Below, in pieces: positions 17,897 to 26,943 of a stretch of 64,000 bases of DNA. Position 1 is the first letter of the stretch, and every line of letters starts with the position of its first letter. The position numbers were made by a program, and so were the translations under genes. The notes beneath the pieces are model-generated. The model did not search any database. It was not told where the DNA came from and was given only the letters and a program-made list of their open reading frames with translations. The stretch is from contig CAZXLH010000009.1 of NCBI GenBank assembly GCA_964641455.1, positions 1 to 64,000 of the forward strand. Direction: 5' to 3'. This DNA comes from DTU015 sp964641455 (GTDB lineage Bacteria; Bacillota; Sulfobacillia; Fermentithermobacillales; Fermentithermobacillaceae).

Positions 17897-18364
17897 TCAC
17901 CGCAAGTACCTGAGAGCCACGCAAATTTCAAGATATCCTAACGGAATTTCAAGAGGTATTATGAGCCTTTGAATATCTAAAGTAGATATTACTACACCCT
18001 TACCTGAAACCAAAGTGGGCGGTGACAGTTTACACACATAACCCTGCTGTTCCAACCTTATGGTAGCCTGGCCGGTAATGATGTTCCCCATTTCAGCAAT
18101 TGCCGATTCGGCCAGCTTCCCAAATACAGGAACAGGCTCACCGATAAGTACAGAAGCTACAGCCTTGGCTGTACGTTCTGACATTGAATATATTACTATT
18201 CCTTCAGCATCACCTGTTACTCCTATGGCAACATTAACCTCTCCTGAAGTTGCCCTGGACTCTTCCAATCGCAATTGGCCACGTGTGACCTCAATTTGGA
18301 GTTGATTCTTTAAGAAACTGTAAGCAGACTCCAGAAAAGGGTTGATCAAATCTACTTTTAACAT
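17897..18364 (-). CDS. cheX: CheX-type CheY-P phosphatase
   Basis: This 155-residue CheC/CheX-family protein starts near NPFLESAYSFL and has the helix ESAIAEMGNIITGQA at about residue 84. This carries the E...N pair that in CheC/CheX/FliY attacks phospho-CheY. The following block CKLSPPTLVSGKG is also typical. The single active-site helix supports CheX rather than two-site CheC. It is the last chemotaxis gene of the operon, 69 bp after cheR. Confidence 0.88.
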   Translation of the reverse strand: MLKVDLINPFLESAYSFLKNQLQIEVTRGQLRLEESRATSGEVNVAIGVTGDAEGIVIYSMSERTAKAVASVLIGEPVPVFGKLAESAIAEMGNIITGQATIRLEQQGYVCKLSPPTLVSGKGVVISTLDIQRLIIPLEIPLGYLEICVALRYLR

Positions 18365-18433
18365 GGAATTGCTCCTTTCTGCATCTATTGACCCAAGTAT
18401 TTTTGTTCTTCATAGAATATACAGCCGGCCCAT

Positions 18434-19252
18434 CTAGCGTTTACGCTGGTAGAAAAACGGGAAACTCTGAGTAAGCCCGTAATCTTTCGAGTTGAATATG
18501 GCTTCGGTTGCCCCCATAAACAGCACGCCTCCCGGCTTTAAGCAGTCCGCCAGTTTTGTAATTACATGCTGTTTTCCTTCTTCTGTAAAATAAATAAGTA
18601 CGTTGCGGCACAAAACAAGATCCATATTCCCGGGATAATCTGGCCCAAGCAGATCGTGCCGTCTGAAATCTACCAATTGCCTAATGGCATCTTTTACTAC
18701 ATACAGGTTATCTTGCCTGGTGAAATATCTGGCCAAAAGCCTGGGCGGAACATTTTTCACCTCGTCGGGAGTGTATGTGGCCTGCTTGGCCTTGGCCAGG
18801 CTTGCCTCATCAATATCCGTTCCAAGAACAGAAACATTATAGTGCAGGTTTTCTGCAAAAATAATCGCAACAGAATAAGCCTCCTGGCCCGCCGCCGAGC
18901 CTGCGCTCCATACGTTAATACGACGGTTAGTTAAATTCGCCATTTGAGGCACAACTTCAGAGGCCAGTATGTTCCATTGTTTCTCGTTTCTAAAGAACTC
19001 AGACACATTGATGGTAAGGTAATCAACGAGGTGAGCTAATTGCTCTGGATCCTTTTGCAGGCGCATAGCAAAAGTTGCAAAATCCGGAATATTTCGCCTG
19101 TTCATATAGCTTACAAGCCGGCGGTGCATCTGTTTACTTTTGTAATTGCGAAGGTTAATCCCTGAGAGTTCAGCTACTTTAGTGCAAAAATACGAGTACT
19201 CTACGCCATAAGGGTGATTTGCTGTTGTTTGTTTTCGTGAGTTTGCTGACAT
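18434..19252 (-). CDS. cheR: Chemotaxis protein methyltransferase
   Basis: CheR methylates glutamates of chemoreceptors with SAM. The 272-residue protein has the all-alpha N-terminal domain, then LTINVSEFFRNEKQW, the SAM-binding motif INVWSAGSAAGQEAYSVAI (WSAGCSTGEE in most relatives) and DLVLCRNVLIYF. It lies 18 bp downstream of cheB. Confidence 0.96.
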   Translation of the reverse strand: MSANSRKQTTANHPYGVEYSYFCTKVAELSGINLRNYKSKQMHRRLVSYMNRRNIPDFATFAMRLQKDPEQLAHLVDYLTINVSEFFRNEKQWNILASEVVPQMANLTNRRINVWSAGSAAGQEAYSVAIIFAENLHYNVSVLGTDIDEASLAKAKQATYTPDEVKNVPPRLLARYFTRQDNLYVVKDAIRQLVDFRRHDLLGPDYPGNMDLVLCRNVLIYFTEEGKQHVITKLADCLKPGGVLFMGATEAIFNSKDYGLTQSFPFFYQRKR

Positions 19253-19270
19253 CTCTGTTATTCTCCGTTC

Positions 19271-20359
19271 TTAGCGCTTTTTGCAGAAATTGCTTATTAC
19301 ATCGGCTATGTCATCCAAAGGTATCAAAGTTTCTGAACCTCCGGCTTCATAACATGCCCTGGGCATTCCCCAGATCACTGAAGTGTCACGGTCTTGGCAT
19401 ATGACTGTCGCCCCGGTTTGCCTGGCTGCCCACGCCCCTTTGGCTCCGTCAAAACCCATCCCTGTAAGTATTACCACCAGCAACCTGGTTTTGAATAAGG
19501 GGCCGGCGTCAAAAAGAGTGATGTCAACAGACGGCCTTACTCCATGTACAGGCCTGCCTTCATCAAGATACACATGGTAAACTTCGTGTTTTCCGTTATG
19601 TGATTTATCAAGCCTTAAATGATACCCACCCGGAGCAATCAGCACCAAACCCGGTTCCAAAATATCCTCTTGAGCGGCTTCCCTCACTTTAATCAATGAA
19701 AGTGCATCCAGCCTGTTGGCCAAAGATGTAGTAAACCCTTTGGGCATATGCTGGCAGACTACCATAGCAGCCGGTAAGTCAGGTGGCAGGTTAGGAACAA
19801 TTTCTTCAAGAGCCTGAGGCCCGCCTGTAGAGGAACCTATGACAATCAAAGTATCTATGGGAGTTTTCCCGGAAAACGTTTTCCGCTTTTTGGCCCTGAC
19901 TCTTTCATGTCGTTGCTTAACCTCTTGTATACGCAATTTTGCACAAGAAGCCTGAATCACTTTTTGACACAATTCGTTAGCCACTTTGGAAACAGATGCC
20001 GCGGAAGACGGTTTGGGCACAAAATCAACAGCCCCCATTGAAAGAGCCTCAATGGTAACCTGAGACCCAGACTGTGTAAAAGATGAAAACATAACAACAG
20101 GCAACGGCCTTTTGCTCATAATGTCTTTTAGGACTGATAAGCCATCGAGTTTGGGCATTTCAATATCAAGCACCATTACATCAGGGTCGAGTGAAATGCA
20201 CTTTGCAACAGCCTCTACACCGTCTCTGGCTTCATCTATCACTTCTATCTTTGGATGTTGTTCTAACATCTGCCGCAGCTTTCGCCTCATGTAAAGGGAA
20301 TCGTCAACAATCAATACCTTAATCTTTTGTGATTGCTCACTCCGGTTTACGCCTGACAT
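19271..20359 (-). CDS. cheB: Chemotaxis response regulator/protein-glutamate methylesterase
   Basis: CheB removes methyl groups from receptors after phosphorylation by CheA. The 362-residue protein has a receiver domain at residues 14-125 (VDDS, phosphorylatable Asp in VLDIEMPKLDG, KP in DFVPKPSS). A basic linker leads to the methylesterase domain with catalytic Ser in VIGSSTGGPQAL, His in VCQHMPKGFT and Asp in TGMGFDGAKG. It overlaps cheY by 13 bp. Confidence 0.97.
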   Translation of the reverse strand: MSGVNRSEQSQKIKVLIVDDSLYMRRKLRQMLEQHPKIEVIDEARDGVEAVAKCISLDPDVMVLDIEMPKLDGLSVLKDIMSKRPLPVVMFSSFTQSGSQVTIEALSMGAVDFVPKPSSAASVSKVANELCQKVIQASCAKLRIQEVKQRHERVRAKKRKTFSGKTPIDTLIVIGSSTGGPQALEEIVPNLPPDLPAAMVVCQHMPKGFTTSLANRLDALSLIKVREAAQEDILEPGLVLIAPGGYHLRLDKSHNGKHEVYHVYLDEGRPVHGVRPSVDITLFDAGPLFKTRLLVVILTGMGFDGAKGAWAARQTGATVICQDRDTSVIWGMPRACYEAGGSETLIPLDDIADVISNFCKKR

Positions 20360-20706
20360 TGTTTCTTCACTGCTTCAAGAAGTCTTTCCGGCTCAAACGG
20401 CTTGACTATAAAGTCTTTGGCACCGGCTTTAAGAGCCTCCAAAACCATACTCTTTTGCCCTAAAGCAGTAACCATTACCACTTTGACATTGGGATCTTGT
20501 GATTTTAACTGCTTAAGAGCCTCAATTCCATCTAATACAGGCATGGTAATATCCATAAGCACAACATCAGGTTTCTCTTCCAGGTAACGTTTTACTGCTT
20601 CCTCACCGTTAGATGCCTGCACCACTTCGTAACCATTGCCGGTAAGTAGCTTGGAAGTCCTATTCCGCATAAACATTGCATCATCTACAACCAGGATTTT
20701 CACCAT
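20347..20706 (-). CDS. cheY: Chemotaxis response regulator CheY
   Basis: This 119-residue single receiver domain has the acidic pair VDDAMFMR, the phosphorylation site VLMDITMPVLDG and the lysine in AKDFIVKPF. Phospho-CheY binds the flagellar switch. Its position between cheD and cheB, with no output domain, supports CheY rather than a generic regulator. It overlaps cheB by 13 bp. Confidence 0.93.
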   Translation of the reverse strand: MVKILVVDDAMFMRNRTSKLLTGNGYEVVQASNGEEAVKRYLEEKPDVVLMDITMPVLDGIEALKQLKSQDPNVKVVMVTALGQKSMVLEALKAGAKDFIVKPFEPERLLEAVKKQCQA

Positions 20707-20724
20707 AGTCCCCCACTCCCTTAG

Positions 20725-21204
20725 TTAGATCTCTATTTCATTGTGATGTGTTGAGGAAATTGTTACTTTTCCCGAATCTATGTAAAAACGCATTGTCCTC
20801 CCATAATCTCCGCCTGTATCTTGCCCGGAAATCGGGATATTTTCTTTAGCCAACGATTCACAAACCGCTTGTATGTTAAGCATGCCTATGTCCCCAAAAG
20901 TAAAAGATACGTCGGGCAATACATTGGCACCCCCTGCAATTTTGGCTTCAAGATTTTCTCTTCTGCACCCAACGCTAAGAAGCCTGGATACAAGATAAGG
21001 GACAGCAGTTTCTCCATATTTGCCAAATGATCGATCGCTGCCTTCCAATTTGTAAGGCAAAAACACATGGGCCATACCGCCTGCCCTTAGTTCATGGTCC
21101 CATAAGGCTACGCCAACACATGAACCCAATGAGTAGGCAACCAAAACGTCTGCATGATTTTTTGAAACCTTTATCTCTGAAAATCTTACGGGAACTAAGT
21201 TCAT
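20725..21204 (-). CDS. cheD: Chemoreceptor glutamine deamidase CheD
   Basis: CheD deamidates receptor glutamines and is held by CheC-type proteins in Bacillus-type chemotaxis. The 159-residue protein has the catalytic cysteine in YSLGSCVGVALWD and histidine in GGMAHVFLPYK, and a final deamidase block NIPISGQDTGGDYGR. It sits 18 bp upstream of cheY. Upstream is 138 bp of spacer with short repeats of TTGAGTTGTC- and TTAGCAACTTAGCA-like sequence. Confidence 0.95.
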   Translation of the reverse strand: MNLVPVRFSEIKVSKNHADVLVAYSLGSCVGVALWDHELRAGGMAHVFLPYKLEGSDRSFGKYGETAVPYLVSRLLSVGCRRENLEAKIAGGANVLPDVSFTFGDIGMLNIQAVCESLAKENIPISGQDTGGDYGRTMRFYIDSGKVTISSTHHNEIEI

Positions 21205-21342
21205 CTGCTTCCCCTATCTTATTGAGTTGTCCCATTGAGTTGTCTAATTGAATTGCTTCAATTTAATGGCCCACATTATCAACTTTGCACCTTTGTGCAA
21301 CTTAGCAATTTAGCAACTTAGCACCAATAGAAACATCAACCA

Positions 21343-23565
21343 TCAAAGCAAACGGTTTATATCAAGGATTACAGCAGGGTCACCTTCCGGGAGGATTGTA
21401 GCTCCTGCAATGCCCTTTAACCGTGAAAGAATTCTACCCATTTCTTTTACAACAATTTCCTCTTCGCCAATTAAGCCATCGACTCCCAGCGCTAACGGTT
21501 CTTCGTCACTGCGAGTAAGCACTGCGTAACGAAACCGCCCGTTGTTTAGCCACGGATCATCTTTCAGGCAACCTTCTAACGAAACCAAAGGAAAAATTGT
21601 TCCCCTAACAGTAAGGGCGGCCTTTCCTTTGATAGTTTGGATTCTGTCTTGGTTCACCACTATCACTTGTTCAACTGATGACGTTGGTATTGCATATACG
21701 ATCCCTGAGCAATCAACCAAAAGAGCCCGCATAATGGCAAGGGTCAGGGGCAACCGCAAAGTTACCGACGTTCCCATACCAACCACGCTTCGCACTTCTA
21801 TATGCCCGTTAATTCGTTCTAGGTTTGAACGAACAACGTCCATGCCTACACCCCTGCCTGATACTTGAGTAGCCACTTGCGATGTGGAAAACCCGGGCAT
21901 GAAAATCAATTCAACAGCTTCTCTTCTAGATAATTTACCTGCAGCTTCCTGAGTAATCAGCCCTTTTCGAATTGCAGATTGTTTTACGTTTTCAGGATCG
22001 ATTCCAGACCCATCGTCCCTAACTTGAACCAAAACCTGATTCTCCTGGTACCACGCGGAAAGCGTTATTTTCCCTCTCTCCGGTTTGCCCTTTGCTCTCC
22101 TTTCTTCAGGCATTTCTATTCCATGGTCAACTGCATTGCGCAAAATATGTATCAAAGGGTCGTCTATGGCTTCAAGCACAGTCCTATCTAACTCAGTATC
22201 TTCACCGTCAGTCTCTAAGTCGATTTTTTTACCGCAACGATTTGAAAGATCTCTTATCATCCTGGGAAACTTGGTAAATATATTATTTAAAGGCAACAAC
22301 CTTGCTCTCATAATACCTTCTTGAAGTTCCTGTGACGTTCTTTGAAGATGAGATGAGAGTGCCGCAAGTTCATTGCCAACAACTACAGTTTCGTCTCTTG
22401 CTTGCAATCTCGCAGCTATTTGCGTAAGCCTGGTTCTGTCGATCACAAGTTCCCCAACCATATTGAGCAAGAAATCCAAAAGGCTTACGTCTACCCTTAC
22501 AGTTCGGCCTAAATTGGTTTTTCTCACCACTGTTTCCGAAGAAGGCGGCGTTCTTGTTTCGTGAGTACGTTGCTTTGGCCCCGGCCGTTCTGGTTTGCAT
22601 GGTTTATCCGGCAGGCCTGATTGATCCGGTTGCTCCGGAGGGCAGGGTTGGCTTGACCGGCCCAATTGCTTCGATTGGCCTGGTTGGTACGGCGCAAGTT
22701 GCTCCAAGCCGGTCTTATCATACGACGTAACCGTAACCTGAACCACATCCTGAATATTCCCTACAACGGTTTTTGCTTCCATACCTCCGTCATCACATGT
22801 AACATAAATGTAAAGCACATCACTTGCTACGTCAGATTCCACTTCCTCAAGAGATGGAACCGAACCAACCACTTCCGCCACTTCATTTATAAGAATCAGA
22901 GCTTGAAAACACCTTACGGAAAGCAGATCAGTTGATGAGCTAAATTTAACCGTAAGCTTGTGGACAGGTTTACCTTGATCCAAGTACTCGTGGAGTTTTT
23001 TAGTCAAGTAGGTATCCAAACCCTTGCATGCATTTTCTGAAGCAGATTCACTTCGAACTCTGTCTTTATCCTTATCTTCGCCCTGGCCTTGGGTTTTATC
23101 TTTGCCTTCTTCGTCTTTTACTTCTTGTTCATCTTCGGCTTCTTCTTCGTCTTTGCCTTCGCCTTTCGATTGGCTTGAGCGAAACTCGTTAATCTGCCTC
23201 ATTACCTCTTGTGTAGACGGCCTTTCACCCTGTGCATCCAATGCATCCTTCCACTCTTCCAGCCAATCAAGCACTGCAAACAACACATCAACCATTTCAG
23301 ACGTAAGTTCCTCGCTACCTGATCTAACATTTTCAAGAATACTCTCCATGATATGAGTGACTTCCACTCCGTCTTGAAGCCCCAAAGTGGCCGCTCCACC
23401 TTTGATAGTGTGCATAGCCCTAAAAACTTCCTGAATAAGAGCATTGTCAGACGGACACTTCTCAAGTTCAACCAAGTTTTCTTCAGTATTACCAAGAAGT
23501 TCGTCTACTTCAGCAAGAAATATATGAAAATCTTCTTCAAATTCAATTGAATTGTGCTCGTTCAT
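21343..23565 (-). CDS. cheA: Chemotaxis histidine kinase CheA
   Basis: CheA couples receptor state to phosphorylation of CheY and CheB. The 740-residue protein has an N-terminal HPt domain with the phosphorylated His in FRAMHTIKGGAATLG (about residue 52), a very acidic Glu/Lys/Asp linker (about 133-170), a CheY-binding-like domain, then a second Pro/Gln-rich linker (about 300-350). Dimerisation, HATPase (NAVDHGIE, VRDDGSGID, GRGVGMDVV) and C-terminal CheW-like domains follow. The two linkers are low-complexity and unlike their surroundings in base use. It starts 10 bp after cheW ends. Confidence 0.97.
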   Translation of the reverse strand: MNEHNSIEFEEDFHIFLAEVDELLGNTEENLVELEKCPSDNALIQEVFRAMHTIKGGAATLGLQDGVEVTHIMESILENVRSGSEELTSEMVDVLFAVLDWLEEWKDALDAQGERPSTQEVMRQINEFRSSQSKGEGKDEEEAEDEQEVKDEEGKDKTQGQGEDKDKDRVRSESASENACKGLDTYLTKKLHEYLDQGKPVHKLTVKFSSSTDLLSVRCFQALILINEVAEVVGSVPSLEEVESDVASDVLYIYVTCDDGGMEAKTVVGNIQDVVQVTVTSYDKTGLEQLAPYQPGQSKQLGRSSQPCPPEQPDQSGLPDKPCKPERPGPKQRTHETRTPPSSETVVRKTNLGRTVRVDVSLLDFLLNMVGELVIDRTRLTQIAARLQARDETVVVGNELAALSSHLQRTSQELQEGIMRARLLPLNNIFTKFPRMIRDLSNRCGKKIDLETDGEDTELDRTVLEAIDDPLIHILRNAVDHGIEMPEERRAKGKPERGKITLSAWYQENQVLVQVRDDGSGIDPENVKQSAIRKGLITQEAAGKLSRREAVELIFMPGFSTSQVATQVSGRGVGMDVVRSNLERINGHIEVRSVVGMGTSVTLRLPLTLAIMRALLVDCSGIVYAIPTSSVEQVIVVNQDRIQTIKGKAALTVRGTIFPLVSLEGCLKDDPWLNNGRFRYAVLTRSDEEPLALGVDGLIGEEEIVVKEMGRILSRLKGIAGATILPEGDPAVILDINRLL

Positions 23566-23575
23566 TTTGCGCCTC

Positions 23576-24091
23576 TCACTTAACTACAGCAGATGCCAAA
23601 TCAACGTCTTTGAGAGTCCTTCTTTCAGCATCTGATATTATCCGGGTCAGATCCAAAAGAATAATAAGTGAATCGTCAACTTTGGCAATACCTTTGATGT
23701 ATTCAATCCGGTCACCTGTAATCACTGATGCAGGCGGTTCAATAAAATCTTGAGAAATTCGAAGTACCGAAGACACAGAGTCTACAATGACGCCAATACT
23801 CTCCCCGTTAGATTCAGTCAACACAATTCTGTGCTCTGGCGTCTGTTCTGCCTTTGCAAAACCAAAATGCTTTCTGAGATCGAGCACCGGGATTACTTTT
23901 CCCCTCAGGTTGATAATGCCTTCCACAAATTCAGGAGCTCTGGGTACAGGTACAATTTTCTGGACAGGTATGATTTCTCTTACCTGTCCTATCTCTACCC
24001 CGTAAGTTTCAGAACCCAACGAAAATGCTACAATTTGCCGTTCTCTCTTGGCTACACCGTTTGGTGTTTGCGAAACATCGTTCCTGGACAT
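23576..24091 (-). CDS. cheW: Chemotaxis coupling protein CheW
   Basis: CheW links receptors to CheA. The 171-residue protein has the CheW domain from about residue 18 (IVAFSLGSETYGVEI) with the coupling motif NLRGKVIPVLDLRKHFG. It is the first gene of the chemotaxis operon cheW-A-D-Y-B-R-X. No receptor gene is in the window. Confidence 0.95.
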   Translation of the reverse strand: MSRNDVSQTPNGVAKRERQIVAFSLGSETYGVEIGQVREIIPVQKIVPVPRAPEFVEGIINLRGKVIPVLDLRKHFGFAKAEQTPEHRIVLTESNGESIGVIVDSVSSVLRISQDFIEPPASVITGDRIEYIKGIAKVDDSLIILLDLTRIISDAERRTLKDVDLASAVVK

Positions 24092-24589
24092 AATACCCCC
24101 CTGTTTCCCAATATCGGAATCGAATCACTGTAAGTTAAGTATAGGATTTAAAGTAAAATTTATGGGCTTCAAAATGCAGCGAAAGCGCGGCTGTCTCAAC
24201 AGGGGCCCGCCCAAAGGATAACCAGAGGCATTGATTGAGCAGTAGGTGATTTATGTATCAAGTTACGTCTTAAAGGGGCCCACCCAGAGGATAATAAGGG
24301 TCCCGGCAGTCTCCTTTGTCCCTTGCCGGCATTTGTTTCCACGAAACGCCTTGCCAACGTAGTGTTGGAGACTATGCCTTCTTCCTTACCTTTTGCTGAC
24401 ATGTTTCACGAAGCGTCTTCGCCGCAGCAATAATTGGAGACTATGCACTCTTCTTTACCACTTAGCACCGGTTCATTTAAATAGGTCCTGAGGGCCGGCA
24501 TCTGTTTTCACCCTGGAATGTGTAACTTAGAAACCCCGCACATCATAATAGATTCAGCCTGGGACAGTATAAAGGTGTGGAATAAAATA
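24092..24589. repeat. Repeat-bearing spacer between the GH18 gene and cheW
   Basis: This 498-bp spacer has two repeat types. A 23-bp G+C-rich motif occurs at 24201-24223 and 24274-24296 (minus strand TTATCC-3 nt-GGGYGGGCCCCT). A 67-bp direct repeat occurs at 24330-24396 and 24400-24466, sharing TTGGAGACTATGC and ACGAARCG in fixed order. CCGGCA...TGCCGG (24303-24329) can form a hairpin. One minus-strand frame here (24196-24402) is open but made of the repeat, so I do not call it a gene. Confidence 0.6.
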
Positions 24590-26296
24590 CTAAGAATCAA
24601 GAGTATCATGGATTACTTCCCAGATATCCTCAGTTTCAAACCCCCGCCGCCAGGCGGCCACTCCTGCCAAACCGTATTGGTTGACCAGTTGCACTCGTTT
24701 CTTCATTGATTCAACATCTTCCAACCATACTTTGAAGGTATCGCTGCCAATCTTTTTCTCTGCATATAATAACCCTGTATCAGGTTGGTACTTTGGAGTT
24801 ACATTCTCATTTTTAAGCCAACGCGCTATGCCTTCCATGCCCAAGGCCCTGGGGGCCACTTTGGCTTGGCTGTTTTCACGAGTCTCTTGCCATAACCGTG
24901 TATAGAAAGGAACCCCTAACACAAGTTTCTCAGGGGGCACCTCTTCAAGAGTCTTCTTGACAGTCCATTCTGCCCACGGGATAGCCGATACAGGCCCTGC
25001 TACTTTAGAACCGTAAGGATACTGATCATATGCCATAAGCATCACATAATCCACCACCTGGGCAAGTTTGTCCCGTTCCAGGAACAGAGACCAATTCGGG
25101 CTGGTAGATTTAACGGTAATGTCAATAGATACGGTAAGCCCTTGCCCGTGTAGCATTGGAACCAACTCACGTACAAATTGAGTGAGGTAACGGCCGTCAG
25201 CAAGATTTACGTTTTCAAAATCTATATTAATACCGTCAAGTTTGTATATCTTAGCGTATATGAGCAGTTGAGAAATAATCTTGTCCCTTAAATCTGAGTC
25301 TCTAAGCACCACGGAAGTCCTCGAAGGATCGAATGAATTGGAAAACAACGCCCATACTTGATACCCCCGTGAATGAGCCCAGTTCACATAACGCATATCA
25401 GCACGGTTTTCCAGTTCACCGGGAGTACCTGCAAGGTGAAACCATGTTGGCGAAACAACGTTTAACCCGGGCATTTTGCCTATTCCAGCAGGGTCAGGAG
25501 TAACAGTATCGACCTGTTCCCATACCAGAACCACCTTATTGCCTTCTAGAGGGCTGGGAACATATTCAGAAGGCTCTTTGATAACAGGAGGCTCTTCTCT
25601 TACACCTGTTACCAGCCTCTTAGGAACGAAACCACAAAACCCCTGCTTGGTTTCGACTTTCAACCACCGCCCTGTTTCTCCATAAATAACTACCTGGTCA
25701 CCTGTTGACAGTTTGCGAACTCTGCGAGAAAGCAACGACGCCCTTACCCTTAGAATGGTATCGGCGCTGACCTCGCCAATCTTGTTAGGAGTATCCAATC
25801 TTTGCACCGAAAATATTCCAACCTCTTGGTTATGGGTTGTTGATACAGGATATAGTGTTTCTAATGTGCTTGCAGGAACATAGGGTTGATTTCCTTCAAG
25901 GATCACAGGAAACTGTAAACTCACTGAGTGCTGATTCACATATGCAGTAAGTGAATCCTTACTGAGTTTCACTACCTTATCTTTCGTGGTTACAATCATC
26001 ATACCGCTTTCGTCCCAAAACACGTGCGGATCAAGTGTATCTTTTATGAATTTCATAGGCACATAGGCTTCCCCTTCTTCTATCACTACCGGAAACCTTT
26101 GCGCTTCACCGCAGTAAACCATCTGTGGACGGCTTGTATGAGAATATTCAACATATTGAAAAGAAGGATAGATCGTAATAGTAATGAACGCAAATATTGC
26201 TGCTAAGATAACAATCCAGTTAAATCCAGGGCCTGGGCTGTATACTTTTTTGGTTTTTCTGGCTCTTCCAGGCGGAATGCTTGCATTGAAACTCAT
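24590..26296 (-). CDS. Membrane-anchored GH18 family hydrolase with copper-amine-oxidase-like and SH3 domains
   Basis: The 568-residue protein has a basic cytoplasmic start, one membrane segment (about 27-45), a copper-amine-oxidase N-terminal-like domain (about 60-170, with EGEAYVPMKFI and GNQPYVPASTL repeats), a bacterial SH3 domain (about 178-232) and a GH18 TIM barrel from about 255. The catalytic motif is DGINIDFENVNL, with its acid Glu present. Such proteins resemble spore or wall lytic enzymes (YaaH/SleL-like) that cut N-acetylglucosaminyl bonds. ATG at 26296 precedes the membrane segment. It stands alone between two repeat-rich spacers. Confidence 0.9.
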   Translation of the reverse strand: MSFNASIPPGRARKTKKVYSPGPGFNWIVILAAIFAFITITIYPSFQYVEYSHTSRPQMVYCGEAQRFPVVIEEGEAYVPMKFIKDTLDPHVFWDESGMMIVTTKDKVVKLSKDSLTAYVNQHSVSLQFPVILEGNQPYVPASTLETLYPVSTTHNQEVGIFSVQRLDTPNKIGEVSADTILRVRASLLSRRVRKLSTGDQVVIYGETGRWLKVETKQGFCGFVPKRLVTGVREEPPVIKEPSEYVPSPLEGNKVVLVWEQVDTVTPDPAGIGKMPGLNVVSPTWFHLAGTPGELENRADMRYVNWAHSRGYQVWALFSNSFDPSRTSVVLRDSDLRDKIISQLLIYAKIYKLDGINIDFENVNLADGRYLTQFVRELVPMLHGQGLTVSIDITVKSTSPNWSLFLERDKLAQVVDYVMLMAYDQYPYGSKVAGPVSAIPWAEWTVKKTLEEVPPEKLVLGVPFYTRLWQETRENSQAKVAPRALGMEGIARWLKNENVTPKYQPDTGLLYAEKKIGSDTFKVWLEDVESMKKRVQLVNQYGLAGVAAWRRGFETEDIWEVIHDTLDS

Positions 26297-26404
26297 TTCT
26301 GTTAGTGACCCAACCTTTCAAAAGGGAAGTTACGTGTTTCGGCATTTGCACACTTAGGTATTTGAGTATTTCAAATCATGGGCCCAGAGTTGTGAACCCC
26401 ATTC

Positions 26405-26478
26405 ACATTTCGGCATTTGCATGTTTCGGTATTTACATGTCCCGGTATTATATGTTTTGATATTTACCTGTTTCGATA
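26405..26478. repeat. Degenerate ~16-bp tandem repeats
   Basis: About five copies of a unit like CATGTTTCGGTATTTA follow one another: CATTTCGGCATTTG, CATGTTTCGGTATTTA, CATGTCCCGGTATTA, TATGTTTTGATATTTA and CCTGTTTCGATATTT. Isolated relatives lie at about 26334-26349. The array is imperfect and noncoding. Confidence 0.6.
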
Positions 26479-26561
26479 TTTCGACGCGATGGGGCTTTGT
26501 GTCCTGCTTGTTTACGACTATGTTTATGGAAGCGGAGGCATAACCTGGGGGGGCGGTTAGC

Positions 26562-26779
26562 GGTGTTGATGCGAACCTGTAGCCTAGGATTACAACTCAG
26601 CACACTACTATCATCTGGGAATACATCTCAACACTGAAACTGTAGCCTGAGACGACACTTCAACCCGTAACTGTCATCTGCAATTACACTTCAACCCGCA
26701 ACTGTCATCTGCAATTACACTTCAACCCGCAACCATCATCTGGGGGTACAACTTGACATAAACCTGTAGTCCGGTAAAA
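26562..26779. repeat. 31-bp tandem repeat array, about seven copies
   Basis: Units start at about 26593, 26624, 26656, 26687, 26718 and 26749, with a decayed one before. Four middle copies begin CACTTCAACCCG or similar and contain TGTCATCTGCAATTA. Copies 4 and 5 differ at one base. Spacing is 31 bp (one unit 32). There are no unique spacers between copies, so this is a tandem repeat and not a CRISPR array. Confidence 0.85.
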
Positions 26780-26943
26780 CAATTCCTCGCATAATATGAA
26801 CACCGGTTGACATACTTTCCCAGATTGTGGATAATTAAGCTACAATACTACACATTCCTTACCAGAGTTATCAATTGTATTGTCGTGCATTGTCGAAATT
26901 CAAGGATATAACGTGCAAACTATATTATCTGAAGGTGGTGGAT

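Larger units (their letters stand above)
26297..26943. other. Repeat-rich 647-bp spacer
   Basis: The spacer between the divergent GH18 and HTH-nuclease genes holds degenerate short repeats at 26332-26480 and a 31-bp tandem array at 26562-26779. The last 160 bp are A+T-rich and must carry the promoter of the HTH-nuclease gene; the candidate TTGACA (26807-26812) has no clear -10 partner. Confidence 0.55.

Noticed and set aside
24196..24402. 68-codon minus-strand frame in the GH18-cheW spacer
   Set aside because: It is built from one copy of the direct repeat, has no good SD and the other copy is not open.
26562..26779. Possible CRISPR array
   Set aside because: The 31-bp units are directly adjacent with no unique spacers, and no cas gene is in the window.
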